A stretch of DNA of 64,000 nucleotides from Kingdonia uniflora (Eukaryota > Streptophyta > Magnoliopsida > Ranunculales > Circaeasteraceae). How positions within the stretch are numbered: position 1 is the stretch's first letter; each line of letters opens with the position of its first letter. The position numbers and the translations under genes are program-made. Shown here in pieces: positions 56,020-64,000 of this stretch. The stretch covers positions 620,001 to 684,000 of the forward strand of contig JACGCM010002885.1 of the NCBI GenBank assembly GCA_014058105.1, written 5' to 3'. The notes below the pieces were generated by a model. That model was given only the letters and a program-made list of their open reading frames with translations. It was not told where the DNA came from and searched no databases.

Positions 56020-58720
56020 AGAGAAAAAATTTAACCACCTGGATGCTATGGTTACCAGGCGCACAATTATGAGGGAGGCATTGTTTATCAAACTTCTAAT
56101 ATTGCCAAAGAGGTTTTAACTTTACTCGGCCTTCGACGATTTTGTTATAAACATTTACCGATACCTGAAGGAGGTAGTTCTATAGACATGTATTGGTCAA
56201 GTGGAGGAGAGATTAAGTTAATAGTTAGTGAATCTTCAATAAAACAGGTGGTCGATGAGTTTGTTATGTGTGGTGTTATTGGTCATATCTTTGTGAGGTG
56301 TCCAACTACAATCGGGACATCTATTAATGAAGGCGTTGGTTCTATTTGTACACTAATGCTACATCCTCCTCCTAGGGTTATAACACCTCCATCACGGGAT
56401 AAAAATGATGTACGTAGCGTATCTACATTGTTTTGGCTACCATAAGAGGAGTTAGACGAGCTTCCACTTTCCCCAAGTAGGCAAGAACAAGTAGAAGAAG
56501 TTGAAGAAGAATATGTTGAGGAACCAAATGATGACGATCCTCATGTGAATCCCGTCAAGGAGTACTTATCTGGGGCACCAAGTGAATGCAGTACAGTCGA
56601 AGAGGATATGGATAGTGGTGAGCTTGGAGAAAAAGGATTAAGGGTAGCTGATGACTTGTACTCAGATGATATAGAAAACATGGTGAAGCCTACAGAAAAT
56701 AATATTATTTTAGAGGTTGGTATGATATTTTCCACTGTGACTGAATTTCGAGACTATTTGAAGTTGTATGCCATCAAACACAATTTTCAATTCAAATTTA
56801 TGAAAAATGACAAAGTTAGGGTGCTTGTAAAATGCAAAGATATAGATGACATTTGCAAGTGGAAAATACGTGCCTCGGTATTGAATGATGGACTTTCGTT
56901 TCAAATAAAAAAAATTTGAACAACCAATACATGTTTGTACGAGGGGGGGGGGGGGGGGGGGGGGGGAAGATTTCATGAATGTTTTAGCAGATTTTGATTG
57001 GGTTGCAAAGATTATTGAGCCAGAGCTAAGAGCGCATCAAAGCTACAGGCCCTGTAACATACAAACTAAGATATGGAAACAATATGGTGTTAAAATAAGT
57101 TATTGGGTGGCTTGGAGAGGAAGTGCAAAAGCTTTAGAAATAATACATGGGAACTGCGATCAAAGTTATATTCAACTACCTCAGTTAGCGAAACAAATCT
57201 TAAATAGCAATCCTGGTACTATTGTAAAGTATGGCGTCGATGAATATGACAACTTTAGATGCTTTTGCCTTAGTTTCAAGGCATCTTTGGCTAGATTCAA
57301 AAAAGGTTGTAGGCCTTTAATTGGATTAGATGGGTATTTTTTGAAAGTAAAGTATGGGGGTGTATGTTTATCAACTACTTCATTAGATACGAATAATGGG
57401 TTGTTCCCATTAGCCATATATATTTGTAGGTCTGAGAACGCAAAGAATTGAACATCGTTTTTGGAGTTATTAGCTCCAATGTTTCACCATGATCTCCCTA
57501 TCACTTTCTTTTCAGATCGGCAAAAAGGCTTGATTTCAGCTGTCGAGGCAGTGTTTCCAAACGGCAACCAAAGATTTTGCATGTGTCATATTTATAGTAA
57601 TTTCATGAAGCAACATAAAGGAAAATCTCTTGAGAATATTGTATGGAGGATAACTAGAACGTACACAGTGGTTGAACATGGGAGATGCATGGAAAAATTG
57701 AAGGAATTGTCTGATGGGGATTGGGCGTGGATGAAAGCAATACCATTCAATTTATGGTACCGAGCTTATTTTGACCACACTGCAAAATGTGAACACTTAA
57801 CGAATAATTTCTTTGAATCCTTTAACAGTTGGATAACTGGATTATGCGATCTTCTAGTTTACCAATTTATAGAGAAATTTCATTTGAAAATTGTTACTCT
57901 TATGTTTGATAGGAGGAAGACGGCAAGGGAATGGTCAGTGGACGACGTTGCTCTCAGAGCGAAGAAATTGCATGAGAGTCATAAAGCAGAATATCAGAAG
58001 TTCATTTATAGAGGAGTTATTGATTCAGAATTGGGGATAGCCAGTAACATATGGTTGGTTGAAACTATTCATAGTAGGTGGGTAGTTAACCTTGATAGTA
58101 GAACATGTGAATGTATGGTTTGGCAACTTAGTGGGATGCCTTGTGTTCACGCTAGCCTACTGATAGACAAACAAAGGTGGAATTGGGGAAGGTATGTGGG
58201 TTTTTTTTTAAATAATTTTTTTTCTATCAACTAATATAGATTCTTAACCATTTTTGTATTATGTATACAGCTTTTGTTATACCTGTTTTAGAATTTCAAG
58301 CTACATTGATACTTACAAAGATCGTATAACTCCTTTTTCTCACATGTCAACTTGGGATAATGTAACTCCCACCTTATAAAAAACTCTTAAACTGCTTATA
58401 TACTCTTTGATAGTGTAGGTGACTATCTAAAATACCTAGTTTTGACCATTTTTATGCATGTATTCTTTATAGAGTATTTCTCGTGTGTTACCACCTCCTT
58501 TAAGAAGACCACCAGGAAGGCCAAAGGTAACCCGAGTAAGAGTTGGCGATGAAGAAAGACTGGGAAGAAAAAAAAACAAGTATGGAAAGTGTAGGGTTTC
58601 GGACATAACGCAAGGAGTTGCAAAAGACCACCATCGTCGAATGTGTAATATTTGCATTGGATGTGACTGGTGTGTAGTAGATCAAAATATGATTATTTGC
58701 GATGGTTTCATAGAGTGATG
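56020..58720 (+). pseudogene. MULE transposase (MuDR type, two exons)
   Basis: The DDE enzyme moves the element. N-terminal part: VYQTSNIAKEV, then 56,188-56,445 (SSGGEIKLIVSESS). The MuDR DNA-binding domain is at 56,545-56,919 (VGMIFSTVTEFRDYLKLYAI). A 24-G run at 56,943-56,966 replaces the next segment and shifts the frame. The catalytic domain at 56,975-58,190 has LIGLDGYFLKVKYGG (Asp), FFSDRQKGLISAVEAVFP (Asp), NNFFESFNSWI (Glu) and a SWIM finger CECMVWQLSGMPCVH. Exon 2 (about 58,470-58,720) starts VLPPPLRRPPGRPK. Stops at 56,443 and 57,449 (a W codon turned TGA) make it a pseudogene, although its catalytic residues survive. Confidence 0.92.
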
Positions 58721-58879
58721 ATCTTTTGAGTAATTATTTATGATGTGTAGAAACCACTCACCTTTTGATTGGAAAGCAGTTTCCCTTACCAAAGGAAGAT
58801 ATTTTAAGAACTTTCCACAATAATCGTAGTGGTGCTTTTACGTTCTGTCCAAGACCAAACCAATGGCGAGTTGCAATGA

Positions 58880-59745
58880 AAAAATTAAATATACATTTAT
58901 TTGGGAATGTTTCTTTATGACTGCTAGGGTGCTTAACTTGGGGCTATTAAAAGCGTTTTCAGACTTTAAACGGCTAGCTCAGGATTTGTCGAGGTCTGAA
59001 GATACGATGTCCATGTATAAAACCATGCAGGCGCAATCACCCTCTCCTCAGTTAGAGCTAGATGTAGCTCGCCTTGAGAAGGAAATTGAATCACATTCAC
59101 AGGAGAAGCTTTGCTATGAAGCCCAGATCCTGAGGGATGGAGCGTTTCTTCAACGTGCTTTATCCTTCTATAGGTTAATGGTGGTTTGGTTGGTATTGTT
59201 GGTGGATATAAAATGCATTTTCCACCAACTTGCCCAATGGAATTTGCTTGTATGCCTGAGCATTTTGTTGAGGACGCCTTAGAATTGCTCTTTTTGCTTC
59301 TCATACCCTGAAGCACTTGATGGGTTCTTACTGGATGACTTCTTGAACTTTATTATCATGTTCATGGCGAGTCCCGAGTATATTAGAAATCCATATCTAA
59401 GAGCAAAGATGGTTGGAGTCTTGAATTGCTGGATGCGCCATAGAAGCGGGTCTGCATCAACAGCCTCCCTCTTTTAATTGCATCAACTCTTTCTACAGTA
59501 CCTTGTTCACAATCTTCTCAAGCTTTATGTTGATATTGAGATCACGGGTTCTCATACACAGTTCTATGACAAGTTCAATATTCCCCATAATATTGTTGAC
59601 CTTCTGGAATACTCTGTCAAGTCCCTAGCCATCGCAATGCATGAAAACAGATTATTATAGAGGAGGAGAAGGGAGTATACTTGAACTTTTTGAACTTCCT
59701 GATCAATGATAGCATATTCCTTATGGATGAAAGTCTTAACAAGAT
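58880..59745 (+). pseudogene. Captured fragment of a ubiquitin conjugation factor E4 (UFD2-like)
   Basis: UFD2-type E4 factors lengthen ubiquitin chains. The fragment carries CFFMTARVLNLGLLKAFSDF, QSPSPQLELDVARLEKEIES, SQEKLCYEAQILRDGAFLQ, ALSFYRLMVVWLV, then after frame changes CPMEFACMPEHFVEDALELL, NPYLRAKMVGVLNCWM, LKLYVDIEITGSHTQFYDKF, NIPHNIVDLLEY and EKGVYLNFLNFLINDSIFL. This is the central core of the plant protein; the N-terminus and the C-terminal U-box are absent. It lies inside the MULE TIRs, downstream of the transposase, in the same direction. Several frameshifts show it is not translated as E4. Confidence 0.88.
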
Positions 59746-59959
59746 TCTTTTTTCTTGATGTCTACCTTCATTTTTCTTTTTCTTTTTTTCTCAAATGCAA
59801 CACTTATAATCGTTTCAGAGAGGTTATCCTTCTAAAACTTAAATCATTTTAATTACAGGAAACAAACAAAGGAAATATTAATTACAGGAACAAATAAGTC
59901 TAGCAAAAGCCTTTAGAAGAAACACAAATGCTAGATCATACCTAATTTTTGCTGAGGCA

Positions 59960-60500
59960 AACTGCTGTCACAATCAGGCTAAAGCAGTTTGAGATGGATG
60001 GAAGGCAGTCCCGCATGTAATCCACTATCGCTTCCTTCCACTGGGGAAAACACAAGTAAGAACTTTGCACCACTCCCTGTTCATCACATCATAAGTAACA
60101 AGTCGATTCATCATCTTCGCTCTTAACGACAGCATGAGCAAACCTTTATTACCTACACAAGTCATACTAACGCGTTTCCCATAAAATTCCAAGCACCATA
60201 CACATTTGGCATTCTGTCAACCTCCTTTCACAAGAGCGTCATTTTCTGAAGCTCTCATATGCACATACAAGTGGCCGTATTCTTAGACAACAAGCCCACG
60301 AGCATGACCTGACCATAAACTCTGCAAGTGAGTGGCCACTTAGATGCGGTGGGGGCGGAATAAAGAACTGTTTCCATGCCCCATTAGCCACATTATAGGT
60401 TCTTTGCTTGTGCTATGCCCTCTAATAAAACCAACTGGAGGAAGCTCAAGAAGATGTTTCTGACTCGTATTACATGCGTCCTGCTCCAAATTCATTCGCA
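59960..60500 (-). pseudogene. Probable captured F-box/kelch-type fragment
   Basis: On the minus strand, in broken frames: HLLELPPVGFIRGHSTSKEP (about 60,455-60,400), LYVHMRASENDALVKGG, CVWCLEFYGKRVS, MTCVGNKGLLMLSLRAKMMN and RLVTYDVMNREWCKVLTCVF followed by PSGRKRQW. The last blocks resemble the C-terminal end of plant F-box/kelch-repeat proteins. The N-terminal F-box is not present. It lies inside the MULE, opposite in direction to the E4 fragment. Assignment is from memory of the family and is tentative. Confidence 0.5.
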
Positions 60501-60929
60501 GACCATGAGTTGAACATCAATGTATAGGGTAAAGCAGATAATACAACTAATGTGGAATAAGTGCATCAAGCTTCTAGAGAAAATATCGTTGCAATTTTAT
60601 TTCAAAATTTGAATCAGTCACAAATCTGGAATACTAGGATAGGTATGCAATTTGCATGGATGGTCAATATAAAAAAAAACTAAGTTCAGAAGTAATAAGA
60701 TCACTAAAACACATACTAACATCAATGCTCCTAAATGTAGATAACGAAAAACAAGGTAATGTTTTGCCCTTGTTATTCAAACAAAATTGTAAAATCCCAA
60801 ATATTTTGGCATACCTTCACTCTGTAATACTAAAATCAGGAACAGGATTACGGTTGTGATATAGGAAAAATGTTGTTAATACATATAAGCGAAATACATA
60901 AATATGCATGCATACCTTTGGCTGATTGA

Positions 60930-61690
60930 AATCCTCCCGGAACGAAGAAGGTGATCTGCAATTTTCACTCCACACTTTGGACTGACCTCTCATTGGTATC
61001 CCTTGCATGGCAGCAAGCTCCATTATCTGTTTCTGGTCAACTCCTAACCCCGTGATCAAGTTCCGTAAATTCCTTTGTGCCTCCCTTTAATTGTGAATGA
61101 CTTGATCCCGCATTACCATTTCAAATTGGAGCTCGGTATTAGCCATTCCCTCCAGATATTCAAATAACATAAAAGGCATCAAACACTTTCGAGAAGCATA
61201 AAGTCGCCCCAGTACTAAAGCCCTATATGGGAGTATATTTGCAGAAATATCCCTGTGTACATGTCTAGGAAATTTATGATATTGTATTTGCATCATATAT
61301 ATTTTTTGAGTCATGTATCCCCATATAACAGATTAATTAACCATATCCATGCCCCATTGTCTCTTTCATACTTACCAATAGCCTGTACGGACGGAGAATG
61401 CACAAGTATGTTTTGTTAGTATTGTTACTAATGGCTTCCTCGATCATATCTTGAAGTTGGCACCGATGCTTCTTATTTGCTTCGACTTCGTACAGGACAA
61501 AGAAAGTGTTAGATTAAACATTTGAAGATAAAACTCTTTTGCTCAATCAAATGATGAAGTAAGAATACCACCTTCTAGTAATTGGTAACAGCCTCATCAT
61601 TGTCACGGATATTATCAAGAATTACTTGTCTCCATGATCTTAGCACCTGTAGAACTGCTCCATCCTTTTCAACAGCCTAAAATAGAGAAA
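60930..61690 (-). pseudogene. Unrecognised coiled-coil gene fragment inside the MULE
   Basis: On the minus strand: [33 protein letters not shown] (61,680-61,580), [20 protein letters not shown] (about 61,490-61,430), then ANTELQFEMVMRDQVIHN and REAQRNLRNLITGLGVDQKQ, IMELAAMQGIPMRGQ (61,150-60,980). The pieces look like exons with gt/ag borders and form amphipathic helices. They could be the tail of a plant motor or scaffold protein, but I cannot name it. Confidence 0.4.
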
Positions 61691-61716
61691 GAGGTGTTTG
61701 AAGTAGAATAAGTAAA

Positions 61717-61891
61717 ATATATGAAGGAGAGGGGTACTTTAGGCATAATGAGAGCATGTGAGAGTCACGTGAGTTTACTAACCTTTGGTTTTTAATGGAG
61801 TGAAATAAAAGGGGACCAATCGCAATAACATTTTAAAATTGGGACCAACCTCAAATACGCTCGATTTTCATGGGACCTAGGTACAATTCCC
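61717..61891 (-). repeat. MULE right terminal inverted repeat
   Basis: It is paired with 55,268-55,438, with a handful of substitutions and an insertion of about four bases near the cacgtga motif. Confidence 0.92.
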
Positions 61892-62250
61892 TAAAAAAAA
61901 CTAAGTATGGAAAAGAGAAGTAAATACATTCCATACTTTATGTTTTCAAGCATTTAAAGAAATTCCCCGTATAGAGGAGCTCATAAATAAACTAATGAAA
62001 CTAACTTTTTAATAGAGGGAAGGTGTTTGAGGAAATACCTAAACAAAAGAGGAGAAAAAAAGACTAAGTATGAACCAATACACACATAATAGAGGGCAAG
62101 GGAAGGTGTTTGAGGAAATGCCAAAAAAGAAGCTTACAAAAAAAAAACTAAGTATGGAGAAGAGAAGCAAAGACAAAAGTTACAGGCTCTTACCGCGCAG
62201 TTCAGAACTGCGTGACAACTTTGGGAGACTCATGGCTTAATCAGTTCAGA
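61892..62250. other. Right remainder of the PIF/Harbinger element
   Basis: There are three loose copies of an aggaaat(a/g)cc...aactaagtatgg(a) unit (around 61,900, 62,030 and 62,110) followed by the palindromic gcgcagttcagaactgcgtg at 62,196-62,215. No gene. Confidence 0.6.
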
Positions 62251-62339
62251 ACTAACACAAACAAAAGTAATCTTCGCAATGATATCAATGCACTAACACA
62301 AACAAAAGAAGACAGAATGAACCCTTAGATGAAAATATC

Positions 62340-62831
62340 AATGTATATTAATGGACAAATGAAGTAATGAATTTAAGGAACCGCCGCAACCCTAGGCTCC
62401 AAGAAGGGGTGGGTGCCATTGCCCTCCCCCAAGAATGGAGTGTGCTGGTTATCAAGACTTACTCAGCATATGGGTTGGCGGGGTTCTCACGTGCCCAGGA
62501 GTTAGTCGGGGCAAATGGCAATAATTGTAAACCCGGATCACCGCGATTTGAAATAAAATATAATTGTGTGGTTCAGTGAACCTGCTTCAAAGATGTCGCG
62601 ATCTCACAACAAGAATTATTAGCTGGGAAAAAGCTCCTAGTGCAAAACCAAGCCTTTTCCCAAGGCTTTTTCGATGATGTAGGGGGCCTTAATAACAACT
62701 CGGTCTACCTTAAAGTTTACCTTAGTAATAACAAAAAAGCTAAAACTATTCGGGGTAACATTTTTGGGGCGTTGTGTTCGTTGTTTCTTTAATAATTTTT
62801 ACAATTTAAAAAAAAAAAAAAAAAAAAAAAA
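62340..62831 (+). other. Poly(A)-ended insert of unknown origin
   Basis: A GC-richer stretch ends in 24 A residues (62,808-62,831), as a retroposed RNA copy would. An open frame of 70 codons at 62,367-62,579 shows no family signature. It could be the 3' end of a LINE or a processed copy. Start point and target duplication are not clear. Confidence 0.4.
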
Positions 62832-63316
62832 CTGATTGAGCTATTTAAGTGTCCATGCTGATATGGTAATTTGAACCATAAATTTTGAAAATCATATAGA
62901 AAGTTGACATAAATGATATATCACGAAAGGCGCTTTTAGCTTGTTTCTAATTTAGGTATTAACTTGGGTTGGTTGCTCTATTGTCAAAAGTGGTCGCTTA
63001 GTTCTCTTTAAGCGTGAAGTGAAGCGAATGAAAATGCATTACACGCTTTAAAAACATATAGGTTAAAAAGTGATCGCTTACTCAAAAAAGCTATGTTGGT
63101 CAAAGCAGGAAAAAAACCCCGATTGAAGGGCACTTCTTTTTTGGTAGAAAATATAAAAGCTTAGGGATATGCTTCCCCTAATTTTTTTTTTCTATTGTGA
63201 AAAAGCGTTGTAAACAGATGCGAAGTGGCGATCACTTAATTCATGATTTTTCCAAATGTCATATTTGAAGGGTATTTTTGACATTTAATTGATTTCTCTC
63301 TTTCACTCTCTCTCGT
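62832..63316. other. Intergenic AT-rich sequence
   Basis: No coding frame, repeat or RNA gene was recognised. It contains paired short repeats (agtggtcgctta near 62,989 and aagtgatcgctta near 63,068). Confidence 0.4.
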
Positions 63317-63318
63317 TG

Positions 63319-63610
63319 TCACGCCCCAAAATCCGCATTCTGAGACTTATCAGAATATGCACCTCAAGGCCGTGAACAGGTCAAGCATCCCCAACGGATA
63401 ACCCCAACGATATAAAAATTAAATGAAATAACATATCTACATCAACATAAGCTCATATGAAGCGGAAATATCAATCTAAATAAAATGTTTAAAGCCAACT
63501 CATATTAAATCTGACATTCAACATGACTACAATCAAATAATTAGATAACGTCTCACATAAATGAAAAAAATAGCATCGCAACAACATGCTCCCAACTACT
63601 AACCCTAACT
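63319..63610 (-). repeat. Edge of an LTR-like sequence
   Basis: It begins tgtcacgccccaaaatcc. On the minus strand this is an LTR end of the common Gypsy form ...GGGGCGTGACA. The following 290 bases (tcaagcatccccaacgg, gaagcggaaat) resemble plant Gypsy LTRs. No partner lies in the window. Confidence 0.45.
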
Positions 63611-63611
63611 A

Positions 63612-63830
63612 GGGATGAACAGAGAAACCGCGAAACCTAACCGAACGGGGCCGAACCGACAATTTTTTCCGATTTCTAACAAGGCCGATTCGGTTTTTGG
63701 TTCAAAAAGTGGGGAACCGGGCTAGCATGGTTCGGTTACTGATTACCCACTCCGATTAACCGACCAAACCGAACCAGACCAGTTACAACTTAACCTTACA
63801 GATTATGCTTGCAGTTTAATCTCTCTCTCT
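63612..63830. repeat. Possible hAT-type MITE with aaccgaacc-rich interior
   Basis: It starts ctagggatgaacag, similar to hAT ends (ctaggggtg). The interior is full of ccgaacc/ggttcgg motifs able to fold back on each other. The other end was not found; the sequence after 63,815 is a CT microsatellite. Confidence 0.3.
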
Positions 63831-63862
63831 CTCTACTCTCTAGTCTGATCTCTCTCTCTATC
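63817..63862. repeat. CT microsatellite
   Basis: Interrupted ctctctctct runs at about 63,820-63,834 and 63,848-63,860. Confidence 0.8.
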
Positions 63863-64000
63863 ACAGTTCCACTCCACCTTTGGAGAACTTATGAGAAGAA
63901 GTAGACCACAGTTCCACCACCTAAGCTAAAACAATGATTAGTTTTGCTCCAATTCTTCCACAAATCTCACTAATTCCCAAATTTCTCCCTACCCTTTCCA

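Larger units (their letters stand above)
55268..61891 (+). mobile_element. MULE (Mutator-like) transposon with long TIRs and captured gene pieces
   Basis: The first 171 bases (55,268-55,438) and the last 175 (61,717-61,891) are inverted copies, starting gggaattgg-acctaggtccc and running to ctccttcatatatt, about 85 percent alike by eye. It contains a transposase gene and, downstream, host-like fragments. Flanks are A-rich and no clean 9-bp duplication can be read. Sequence on both sides belongs to the Harbinger element (aggaaatgcc and aactaagtatgg motifs recur around 62,110-62,160). Confidence 0.92.
51206..62250 (+). mobile_element. PIF/Harbinger element, interrupted by a MULE
   Basis: The left end gagcatctgcagtagc follows a tta target (51,203-51,205), as in plant PIF/Harbinger elements. 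Two genes are present, a DDE transposase (plus) and a Myb-like protein (minus), arranged tail to tail. Subterminal repeats on both sides carry an agaactgcg core and, further in, a gttgagct(a/t)cttggt...aacaagtttc unit. The right part continues after the MULE at 61,892 up to the palindrome near 62,190-62,215. I could not find the right terminal repeat, so the right border is approximate. Confidence 0.8.

Noticed and set aside
57181..57417. Minus-strand frame in the MULE
   Set aside because: Shadow of the transposase catalytic domain.
62367..62579. Seventy-codon frame as a host gene
   Set aside because: No start context, no domain, and a nearby poly(A) run points to a retroposed fragment.

Overview
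This is nuclear DNA from a flowering plant, most likely a eudicot. It is AT-rich, built almost entirely of nested transposable elements of plant-specific lineages (L1-type LINE, Ty1/Copia, Ty3/Gypsy Athila, Tat and chromovirus-like, hAT, PIF/Harbinger, MULE), and carries intron-bearing fragments of host genes typical of plants. No intact host gene, tRNA, rRNA or CRISPR array was found. Nearly every element ORF has stops or frameshifts, so the window reads as an old, silenced TE cluster.

Layout. 1-12.4 kb: a minus-strand LINE (ORF1 at 10.0-12.4 kb, ORF2 at 1-3.5 kb), split by a degenerate plus-strand Copia element (3,950-9,951; 5-bp target duplication cttac/cttat). Just past the LINE, at 12,466, lies exon 1 of an ING2-like PHD-finger (chromatin reader) gene. 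Its next exons lie 37.8 kb away at 50,368-50,913, because a minus-strand Athila element (12,513-50,275; target duplication gaata/gaatg) landed exactly on the exon 1/intron 1 junction.

Inside Athila: a hAT transposon (18,312-21,761) in the protease/RT spacer; a small chromovirus-like Gypsy element (22,510 to about 29,539) in the end of gag, itself holding a truncated Tat element (about 23,880-28,782); and, in the right LTR, a segment with weak terminal inverted repeats (33,401-33,551 plus 47,105-50,137) that carries a broken Transposase_32-like gene. That segment was split by a complete Tat element (33,552-47,104, perfect ctaac duplication, 737-bp LTRs). The Tat element carries gag-pol, a tandem array, a spliced antisense gene and two related small antisense ORFs.

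51.2-62.3 kb: a PIF/Harbinger element with convergent transposase and Myb-like genes, interrupted by a long-TIR MULE (55,268-61,891). Besides its transposase, the MULE holds fragments of at least one host gene (a UFD2-type ubiquitin E4 factor), probably also an F-box/kelch gene and a coiled-coil gene. 62.3-64 kb: a poly(A)-tailed unknown insert, an LTR-like edge and a MITE-like sequence.

How the parts relate: the only host locus visible is the ING2-like gene, which received a LINE at its 5' side, Athila at its first splice site and Harbinger after its third visible exon. The relative order of insertion can be read from the nesting: LINE before Copia; Athila before hAT, chromovirus and the TIR segment; the TIR segment before Tat; Harbinger before MULE.
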